10,718 bases of DNA, taken from contig JAGBYV010000020.1 of NCBI GenBank assembly GCA_017628595.1, positions 1-10,718 on the forward strand. Direction: 5' to 3'. This DNA is from Alistipes sp. Lineage in GTDB: Bacteria; Bacteroidota; Bacteroidia; Bacteroidales; Rikenellaceae. Under the pieces are notes generated by a model. That model saw only the letters and a program-made list of their open reading frames with translations, did not search any database and had not been told where the DNA came from. Each line of letters starts with the position of its first letter. Position 1 is the stretch's first letter. Position numbers and translations under genes: made by a program. Below, piece after piece: positions 1-4,881 of this stretch.

Positions 1-520
1 AGTGGCCGAGCGTCGTCGCAGCGATATATTTTATGGTTCACTGGGCAAACTCTTCATGCTGGGAGTCTGCTTCGTGGGCATTATCGCGACGGGAGCTACG
101 ATGCACATCGATGCGGCCCTGTCGCACGAGTTGATGTTCTACGCGCCATTTGCCGTTATGGCTCTGTTTCTGGTAGTTATCCTTGCGCAGAATATGGTGC
201 TTGGAGCCATAGGCATGGTCACACACTCTATGGGCGAGGTGGCATCGTTACTGCGTATTCGTTTGTCATATTTCGTGCTGGCGACCCTTCTTTCGGCGCC
301 GCTGTTGCTTATTGCCATCACCGGGCAGGGGCAAGCATACGATGTGTGGCTCGAGATAGGATGTGTGGCGGCAGCCATAGCCTTAATTTTATTTGTGAGA
401 GAGAGTATAGGATTCTTTATTTCCAAAAAAGTTTCGATTTTGCATTGGATTTTGTACCTTTGCACCGTCGAAATTTTGCCGTTCACACTTTTGTGGCAGG
501 CGGCAGTTCGCTTGAGGTAG
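1..520 (+). CDS. DUF4271 domain-containing integral membrane protein, 5' partial
   Basis: The frame is open from the window edge to a TAG at 518-520. The GTG at 2 is probably an internal codon, because the frame already starts inside a membrane protein and family members are longer. Over the visible 172 residues I see five hydrophobic segments (about 13-31, 46-68, 89-108, 115-133 and 146-166). The C-terminus carries the DUF4271 hallmark at residues 138-160, a basic FISKK stretch followed by a hydrophobic segment containing LYLCTVEILP. The function of the family is unknown. It is a Bacteroidetes inner-membrane protein commonly encoded just upstream of hemD, as here (17 bp before the hemD ATG). 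The family assignment rests on recognising the C-terminal signature. A role in haem synthesis is not shown by the sequence. Confidence 0.8.
   Translation, partial: VAERRRSDIFYGSLGKLFMLGVCFVGIIATGATMHIDAALSHELMFYAPFAVMALFLVVILAQNMVLGAIGMVTHSMGEVASLLRIRLSYFVLATLLSAPLLLIAITGQGQAYDVWLEIGCVAAAIALILFVRESIGFFISKKVSILHWILYLCTVEILPFTLLWQAAVRLR
432..462 (+). promoter_or_regulatory. Possible internal promoter for hemD-rnpA-yidD
   Basis: TACCTTTG at 455-462 matches the Bacteroidetes -7 consensus TAnnTTTG exactly. Exactly 19 bp upstream is TTTC (432-435), three of four matches to the -33 TTTG. The site lies inside the 3' end of the DUF4271 coding region, over the codons for its conserved LYLCTVE motif. 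The match could therefore be a by-product of protein conservation. If real, it would start transcription about 70 bp before hemD. Confidence 0.4.
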
Positions 521-537
521 TAATATAATAAAAAGTA

Positions 538-1398
538 ATGTTAAAGAGAGTTTTGATTTCGCAGCCGCGCCCTGCGGTTTTAGAAAAGTCACCTTTTTTC
601 GAATTATCAACAAAGCATAAGGTTGAGGTAGATTATAAGCCCTTGATTCGTGTTGTAGGCGTTACACTGAAGGAGTTTCGCGCACAACGTATAGAGATCC
701 TCGACCACACAGCCGTAATCTTTACATCACGCACAACCGTCGACAGTTTCTTCAAGATCTGCGAGGAGGCACGTATCACCGTACCCGAGACCATGAAGTA
801 TATCTGCAATACGGAGGCTGTAGCACTCTATCTTCAGAAGTATATTGTCTATCGCAAGCGTAAGATCTCTTTCGCCGATGGCACCTTTACCAATCTGCTG
901 GAGCTGATCATCAAGCACAAGAGCGAGCGTTTCCTGCTTGCACTGAGTGAGCCGCATAAGCCCGAGTTGCCGGAGACACTGGAGAAACTGAAGATGAACT
1001 TCAACCCTGTGATCCTGGCGCGTACCGTTGCCGCCGATATGAGCGACATGAAGCCCGCGGATTATGATGTGATGGCTCTCTACTCGCCCTCTGATGTGAA
1101 GAGTGTTGTGGAGAACTACTCTGTGGAGGAGCTCCCCGTTATCGCCACCTTTGGTGAGGCTACGTTGCGTGTTGCGCTTGAGGCCGGCATGAAGGTTAAG
1201 GCCGCTGCACCCTCGCCCGAGGCTCCCTCGATGGCCAAGGCTCTGGATATCTATATCGCCAAGGTTAAGAAGGGTGAGCAGGTTGCCGATGTGGAGATTC
1301 ACACCGACGATGCCAAGGAGGAGTTTATCCGCACACAGCAGAATAAGCTCGCCAAAAAGAGCCGTGTCCGTAGCACAACCACTACCGAGAAGAAATAA
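538..1398 (+). CDS. hemD: Uroporphyrinogen-III synthase
   Basis: This is predicted to be the cytoplasmic enzyme that cyclises hydroxymethylbilane to uroporphyrinogen III, inverting ring D, in tetrapyrrole synthesis. The 286-residue product shows the two-lobed HemD pattern: an N-terminal beta strand (KRVLISQPRP), an FTS motif at 62-64 opening the first lobe (IFTSRTTV), a second-lobe YSPSDV segment at 182-187, FGEAT at 205-209, and PSPEAPSMAKAL near 226-236. HemD sequences diverge strongly, so the call rests on this motif order and on the conserved neighbourhood. A Lys/Thr-rich tail of about 40 residues extends past the usual fold and is likely disordered. The ATG at 538 follows the upstream gene by 17 bp. 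No Shine-Dalgarno sequence is seen, which is normal in this phylum. The rnpA ATG follows the stop after 8 bp, so the genes are probably co-transcribed. Confidence 0.88.
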   Translation: MLKRVLISQPRPAVLEKSPFFELSTKHKVEVDYKPLIRVVGVTLKEFRAQRIEILDHTAVIFTSRTTVDSFFKICEEARITVPETMKYICNTEAVALYLQKYIVYRKRKISFADGTFTNLLELIIKHKSERFLLALSEPHKPELPETLEKLKMNFNPVILARTVAADMSDMKPADYDVMALYSPSDVKSVVENYSVEELPVIATFGEATLRVALEAGMKVKAAAPSPEAPSMAKALDIYIAKVKKGEQVADVEIHTDDAKEEFIRTQQNKLAKKSRVRSTTTTEKK

Positions 1399-1406
1399 CG
1401 TTCACC

Positions 1407-1793
1407 ATGCCCGATCGTTCCCTCCCACGTGCCGAGCGTCTTCGCTCGCTGACAGCCATACGTCGTATGTTCGACCAGGGGCAGGGGGGCTTTGTGTATC
1501 CTTTTCGATATGTTTACCTAATTGAGAAGGATGGCGCGGTGAGTGAACGTGGTGTGGAGGTGATGTTCTCCGTGCCCAAGAAATTCCATAAGCGAGCCAA
1601 TCGCCGCAATTTGCTCAAGCGTCGCACGCGTGAGGCCTATCGTCTCAATCGTGAGGAGCTCAGGGTGCGTTTGGCCGATGCCGGAGCACATATCCAGATG
1701 GCATTTATCTACTCTACGAAGGAGTGTCACTCGTATAAAACTATCGATCATGCCGTGCAACGAATCTTGCAACAGATTTCTGAGCGTGTGTAA
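1407..1793 (+). CDS. rnpA: Ribonuclease P protein component
   Basis: This is the protein subunit of RNase P. It binds the catalytic RNA (rnpB, not in this window) and the 5' leader of pre-tRNA during tRNA maturation. The product has 128 residues, in the normal size range. The N-terminus has the family's [15 protein letters not shown] helix. The RNR signature spans about residues 57-78 ([20 protein letters not shown]), with the basic residues and Asn68 expected to contact RNA. In many bacteria rnpA pairs with rpmH. Here it sits between hemD and yidD, the usual Bacteroidetes arrangement. The last 44 bp overlap the proposed yidD start, which suggests coupled translation. Confidence 0.95.
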   Translation: MPDRSLPRAERLRSLTAIRRMFDQGQGGFVYPFRYVYLIEKDGAVSERGVEVMFSVPKKFHKRANRRNLLKRRTREAYRLNREELRVRLADAGAHIQMAFIYSTKECHSYKTIDHAVQRILQQISERV

Positions 1794-2010
1794 GCGCGTG
1801 GCTACGTGGCCTCTGTTGGCGTTGGTGAAGTTTTATCAATATTGCATATCTCCTTTTACGCCGCCCTCGTGCCGATATACACCCACATGCTCGCAGTATG
1901 CCGTCGAGGCTCTGCGCAAGTATGGCCCACTGAAAGGTTGCTGGCTCACGTTGAAACGATTAGCGAGGTGTCATCCGTGGGGAGGGAGTGGGTATGACCC
2001 TGTCCCATAG
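1750..2010 (+). CDS. yidD: Membrane protein insertion efficiency factor YidD
   Basis: YidD is a small membrane-associated protein thought to help YidC-dependent insertion of inner-membrane proteins. From the ATG at 1750 the product is 86 residues. The diagnostic motifs are [12 protein letters not shown] (25-36), [14 protein letters not shown] (38-51) with both Cys, the [16 protein letters not shown] helix (61-76) and GGSGYDPVP at the C-terminus. The frame stays open upstream to 1630, but homologues begin shortly before the LVKFYQ helix. ATG 1750 or the in-frame GTG at 1786 (74 residues) are therefore the likely starts. With ATG 1750 the gene overlaps rnpA by 44 bp; with GTG 1786 it overlaps by 8 bp. 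The stop is followed at once by the structured repeat at 2011. Confidence 0.93.
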   Translation: MPCNESCNRFLSVCKRVATWPLLALVKFYQYCISPFTPPSCRYTPTCSQYAVEALRKYGPLKGCWLTLKRLARCHPWGGSGYDPVP

Positions 2011-2134
2011 ACAAAGTGTCTATAACGGCAAATTTCTGCGTTACGCTCGCGCTCGAAATCCTCATTTACGCCGAGTAAACTGCGGTTTCTCACGCTTCGC
2101 AAGCCTTGAACTTCCTCCTTTATAGTCACTTTGT
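2011..2134 (+). repeat. Structured intergenic repeat, copy 1 (long hairpin after yidD)
   Basis: The core at 2032-2110 matches 10066-10145 at 72 of 80 aligned positions in the same orientation. It can fold as one long imperfect hairpin. The apex is TTTAC (2065-2069) against GTAAA (2075-2079) with a 5-nt loop, and lower segments include GCG 2049-2051 against CGC 2093-2095. Outer arms 2011-2024 and 2121-2134 are complementary at 13 of 14 positions. The left arm begins on the base after the yidD stop codon. No T-run follows the right arm, so this is not a classical intrinsic terminator. I do not recognise it as a named family. It could be a 3'-UTR structure or a non-autonomous mobile repeat. Confidence 0.82.
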
Positions 2135-2146
2135 GCAGAATGAGGT

Positions 2147-2170
2147 ATAAAGGCGAATATCTGCGTTAGA
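2147..2170 (+). repeat. Truncated third copy of the repeat's left end
   Basis: The 24 nt at 2147-2170 match 2021-2044, the left boundary of copy 1, at 20 positions, including the run TCTGCGTTA. The similarity stops after this run and the bidirectional terminator begins within 10 bp. It reads as a decayed or partial duplicate of the repeat's left end. Confidence 0.5.
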
Positions 2171-2178
2171 TTATACTA

Positions 2179-2209
2179 AAAAAGGCTGCTATTGTTTAGC
2201 AGCCTTTTT
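2179..2209. terminator. Bidirectional intrinsic terminator between yidD and asnA
   Basis: A perfect 12-bp stem (2179-2190 with 2198-2209) encloses a 7-nt loop. The stem has an A-run on the left and a T-run on the right, so it gives GC-rich hairpin plus U-tract on either strand. It separates the converging yidD and asnA transcripts. Its right edge abuts the asnA stop codon at 2210-2212. Confidence 0.93.
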
Positions 2210-3250
2210 CTATATCAGTGTCATTCCGGCCTCGCGGCAAGCCTTGCGCATCTCTTCAGGCCATATGCTCGACTGTGTTTCGCCTACGTGAGCCTTGTGC
2301 AGCAGAATCATGCAGAGACGGCTCTGGCCGATACCTCCACCAATCGATTGAGGCAGCGATCCCTCGATGAGGCGACGATGGAAGTAGAGTGCCTTGCGCT
2401 CCTCCTTGCCGCTCTCGCGTAGCTGTCGCTCCAGTGCCTCGCGATTCACACGAATGCCCATCGATGAGAGCTCAATCGAACGCTCCAGTACGGGATACCA
2501 TATCAGCAAATCTCCATTAAGACCCGCCAATCCCCTCTTATCGTCCACTGTCGAGTAGTCGTCATAGTCGGGGGCGCGTCGGTCATGCTTCTCGCCATTG
2601 CTCAGCGTGCAACCTATGCCTATGATAAATACTGCGCCATACTCCTTGCAGATGGCATCTTCGCGCTCCTTGGCCGATAGCGTGGGGTAGCGCTGCAGCA
2701 GCTCCTCCGCGTGGATGAATGTAATCTGCTCGGGCAGGAAGGGCTTGATCTGGGGATATGTCTCGCAGATATGATACTCGGTGCGCAGTATCGCGCCATA
2801 GATGCGCTCCACGATGCGCTTGAGATACTCCACCGTGCGCTCGCTCTCGGGCATCACACGCTCCCAGTCCCATTGGTCGACATAGAGTGAGTGCAGATTG
2901 TCCAGCTCCTCGTCAGCGCGGATGGCGTTCATGTCGGTGATGATGCCGTAACCCTCGGGCACCTCATACTCGGCCAGTGTTACTCGCTTCCACTTTGCAA
3001 GCGAGTGCACCACCTCAGCCTCAGCCTCGGCCATATCCTTTATGGGGAATGTTACGGGGCGCTCCGTGCCGCTCAGGTCGTCGTTCATGCCGAGTCCCTT
3101 CAACACAAAGAGCGGAGCCGTCACACGGCGCAGGCGCAATTCGGTTGAAATGTTGCTCAGGAAGAAATCCTTTATCTGCTTGATGGCTATCTCGGTCTGC
3201 TGAAGGCTTAGCGCAGCCTGATAGTTGTGCGGGATGAAGAGCTGACTCAT
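2210..3250 (-). CDS. asnA: Aspartate-ammonia ligase (asparagine synthetase A)
   Basis: AsnA is a cytoplasmic class-II-tRNA-synthetase-like enzyme that makes L-asparagine from aspartate, ammonia and ATP, giving AMP and pyrophosphate. The 346-residue product has the hallmark blocks in order: VVHSLAKWKR (80-89), LHSLYVDQWDWERVM (119-133), HDRRAPDYDDYST (222-234), GLNGDLLIW (243-251), ELSSMGIRV (260-268) and GGGIGQSRLCM (304-314). Length is normal for the family (about 330-345). The start is ATG at 3250. The frame stays open to 3355, but that extension would run through a terminator and into the tRNA gene, and homologues begin near this Met. No Shine-Dalgarno sequence is seen. The gene lies 25 bp downstream of the T-tract of the tRNA-Glu terminator, so its promoter is unclear; see findings. 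Confidence 0.96.
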   Translation of the reverse strand: MSQLFIPHNYQAALSLQQTEIAIKQIKDFFLSNISTELRLRRVTAPLFVLKGLGMNDDLSGTERPVTFPIKDMAEAEAEVVHSLAKWKRVTLAEYEVPEGYGIITDMNAIRADEELDNLHSLYVDQWDWERVMPESERTVEYLKRIVERIYGAILRTEYHICETYPQIKPFLPEQITFIHAEELLQRYPTLSAKEREDAICKEYGAVFIIGIGCTLSNGEKHDRRAPDYDDYSTVDDKRGLAGLNGDLLIWYPVLERSIELSSMGIRVNREALERQLRESGKEERKALYFHRRLIEGSLPQSIGGGIGQSRLCMILLHKAHVGETQSSIWPEEMRKACREAGMTLI

Positions 3251-3274
3251 AGATGTGGCGAAGTTTATATTAAC

Positions 3275-3304
3275 AAAAAAACCTTCCAAAGATTTGGAAG
3301 GCTT
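3275..3304 (-). terminator. Intrinsic terminator after tRNA-Glu
   Basis: Read on the - strand, a perfect 9-bp stem CCTTCCAAA/TTTGGAAGG (3293-3301 with 3282-3290) with a 2-nt loop is followed by seven T residues (3281-3275). It lies 10 bp past the tRNA 3' end and 25 bp before the asnA start codon, so it should end the tRNA transcript or attenuate read-through into asnA. Confidence 0.9.
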
Positions 3305-3310
3305 TTCTTG

Positions 3311-3382
3311 TAGTGGATAGGGGATTCGAACCCCTATGTCATGCGTGAGAGGCATGTATCCTAGCCCTTAGATGAATCCACC
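3311..3382 (-). tRNA. tRNA-Glu, anticodon CTC
   Basis: The - strand folds as a 72-nt cloverleaf. The acceptor GGTGGAT pairs with ATCCACT (G1-U72 wobble) and the discriminator is A73. The D arm has stem ATC/GAT. The anticodon arm is CATGC-CTCTCAC-GCATG, giving anticodon CTC (reads GAG). The T arm is AGGGG-TTCGAAT-CCCCT. The CCA end is not encoded. CTC is the minor glutamate isoacceptor; the essential TTC isoacceptor must lie elsewhere. A strong promoter lies upstream and a terminator downstream, so it is probably a single-gene transcript. Confidence 0.96.
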
Positions 3383-3399
3383 ATTTTGTTTTGACACTG

Positions 3400-3430
3400 C
3401 AAATATACGGCAAAAATCGGACTCTGCAAA
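3400..3430 (-). promoter_or_regulatory. Promoter of tRNA-Glu (Bacteroidetes sigma-ABfr type)
   Basis: On the - strand, TTTG (3430-3427), exactly 19 bp, then TATATTTG (3407-3400) is a perfect match to the Bacteroidetes consensus TTTG-N19-TAnnTTTG. The expected start point is about 7-10 bp downstream, near 3391, just before the mature tRNA 5' end at 3382. Confidence 0.88.
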
Positions 3431-3554
3431 TTTTTGTACAAAAAAAATGCAAAAAATCGCATTTTTGTCACTCCAAGAGCTAAAATTCCTCTTTTTTGTG
3501 GCCGTCAGTCATCCAAATGAGGTGTAAAGTTACGAATGCTTGATATATTTTTTG

Positions 3555-3562
3555 TATATTTG
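3555..3562 (+). promoter_or_regulatory. Candidate -7 element for the GH20-like lipoprotein gene
   Basis: TATATTTG fits the -7 consensus TAnnTTTG and lies 55 bp before the start codon. The position 19 bp upstream (3532-3535) does not resemble TTTG, so this may be a weak or activator-dependent promoter. The rest of 3431-3616 is AT-rich and holds no gene that I can support. Confidence 0.4.
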
Positions 3563-3616
3563 TTATAATGGGTCCTCAGGACAGTATGAAAAACTAACCG
3601 CTAACATGAAGAAAAT

Positions 3617-4741
3617 ATGAAAAGAAAGGATTTTATCGTCCAGACTGCCGTTGGCCTGGCCGCTTTAGGAGTTGGAATAAGTTGCTCACAACAGAAAAAA
3701 GTCTCTATTCCAAAGTTTGGCCCCCAGACTGCAACTGCCCCAAATGGAGATATTCGCTCCCTGCTGCTGCATCTGGGTCGCAATATGTGGTGCGACTACC
3801 CCAGCGTGCTTATGGGCGACACCTACATTGAGGGCTCAAAGACTCTGGTTCGTAAACCATATACAAACATCGTGTGGACCGACGAGCGCTGGCGTTATAC
3901 GGTAGATTACGCGGCTAAGGCGGGCATCAATATGATTGTTATCGACCTGGGCGAGGGACTTTTCTATCCCAGCCATCCCGAGTTTGCTATCGAGGGTACG
4001 TGGAGCATCGAGAAGATGCGCGAGGAGATTGCATATATGAATAGCCTGGGCATTGAGGCTATCCCGAAGTTGAATTTCTCGACTACTCACAACGGCTGGA
4101 TGTGCGACTATACCCATATGGTGTCGTCGCAGCCCTACTATCGCATGTGCGAGGAGGTGATCAGCGACGTGATGGAGATCTTTGGTCATCCCCGATTCTT
4201 CCATATTGGTATGGATGAGGAGCGAGCAAATTTCCTCGAGGGCGAGCAGTCGCATTATATCTGCGTGCGTAAGGGCGATGTGTGGTGGGAGGATTTCCTG
4301 CATATTGTCCGTACGGTGGAGTCACACGGTGCGCGTGTTTGGATGTGGAGCGACTACTGCTGGTGGAATGAGGATTTCTACGAGCGCTGCCCGAAGAGTG
4401 TGATTCAGCAGAACTGGTTCTATGACGAGAAGTATGGTGGCTTCGACATAGAGACCAACACTACGTCAAATGTCAGAATATTGAAAGCCTATGTCAAGTT
4501 GGACGAGGCTGGTTTCGATCAGGTTCCCTGCGGTACCAACTGGGTTGGGCAGACACGTCGTGAGCTCGGCGTGGGAGCCGACGATGTGATTGGCAAGTTG
4601 GTGCAGATGTGTCGCAAAACCGTCTCAAAAGAGCGTCTTATGGGCTTCATGATGGCTCCGTGGGAGTTGGATATGGATCAGGAAGGACCTTTTAAGAAGG
4701 TGTTGCGAGGCATCGACCTTATGCAGGAGGCAATGAAATAG
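3617..4741 (+). CDS. Predicted lipoprotein with GH20-like (beta-hexosaminidase-type) TIM barrel
   Basis: The 374-residue product starts with an export signal: basic KRKDF, a hydrophobic stretch 8-21, then Cys23 in a loose lipobox (GISC). It is probably a periplasmic or outer-membrane lipoprotein. The body alternates strands and helices like a TIM barrel: INMIVIDLGEG (104-114), GIEAIPKLNFS (145-155), FFHIGMDEE (194-202), RVWMWSDYCWW (240-250), QQNWFYD (264-270) and GFMMAPWELD (343-352). HIGMDEE at 196-202 resembles the GH20 H-x-G-x-D-E catalytic motif, with Asp200-Glu201 as the candidate pair, and the many Trp residues suit a sugar site. The protein is short for GH20 and lacks the usual N-terminal accessory domain. 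The substrate cannot be told. The gene stands alone and converges on the DUF1080 operon. Confidence 0.7.
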   Translation: MKRKDFIVQTAVGLAALGVGISCSQQKKVSIPKFGPQTATAPNGDIRSLLLHLGRNMWCDYPSVLMGDTYIEGSKTLVRKPYTNIVWTDERWRYTVDYAAKAGINMIVIDLGEGLFYPSHPEFAIEGTWSIEKMREEIAYMNSLGIEAIPKLNFSTTHNGWMCDYTHMVSSQPYYRMCEEVISDVMEIFGHPRFFHIGMDEERANFLEGEQSHYICVRKGDVWWEDFLHIVRTVESHGARVWMWSDYCWWNEDFYERCPKSVIQQNWFYDEKYGGFDIETNTTSNVRILKAYVKLDEAGFDQVPCGTNWVGQTRRELGVGADDVIGKLVQMCRKTVSKERLMGFMMAPWELDMDQEGPFKKVLRGIDLMQEAMK

Positions 4742-4763
4742 AGCGCATAAGGCGTAAAGATAT

Positions 4764-4798
4764 GGGGCGGTACGGAGTTATATCCGACTGCCCCTTTT
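4764..4798 (+). terminator. Intrinsic terminator of the GH20-like gene
   Basis: The stem pairs 4764-4776 (GGGGC...CGGA) with 4783-4794 (TCCG...GCCCC), with one bulge and one G-U pair, closes a 6-nt loop and is followed by TTTT (4795-4798). It lies 22 bp past the stop codon and points along the + strand. Confidence 0.72.
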
Positions 4799-4810
4799 AT
4801 ATATAAGTAT

Positions 4811-4847
4811 AGAAAAACTGCCCAGCCGTAAGGCCAGGCAGTTTTTT
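4811..4847. terminator. Bidirectional terminator between convergent genes
   Basis: AAAAACTGCC (4813-4822) pairs with GGCAGTTTTT (4837-4846). An inner GCC/GGC stem with a GTAA tetraloop sits across a small internal loop. The A-run and T-run make it usable from both sides. It would back up the 4764 hairpin for the + gene and end the - strand DUF1080 transcript. Confidence 0.88.
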
Positions 4848-4881
4848 ATTTTTGAGCCTTGTGGGGCTCGTCAATCATATA

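Noticed and set aside
727..1302. 191-codon open frame antisense to hemD
   Set aside because: The sense strand has a clear hemD gene. The antisense product is low-complexity and lacks family features.
2011..2134. Repeat copy 1 as an intrinsic terminator
   Set aside because: No U-tract follows the right arm, and a proper bidirectional terminator already lies at 2179-2209.
3251..3355. N-terminal extension of asnA to an upstream ATG at 3355
   Set aside because: The extension would translate through the terminator and the tRNA-Glu gene, and the AsnA family begins near the Met at 3250.
3443..3466. Hairpin AAAAATGC/GCATTTTT upstream of the tRNA promoter
   Set aside because: The stem is short and almost all A/T in an A/T-rich region, with no gene for it to terminate on either strand.
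3606..3620. Four-codon minigene (MKKI, stop) overlapping the lipoprotein start as ATGA
   Set aside because: Too short to support as a gene. It may be chance in an A-rich leader, and no conserved context is visible.
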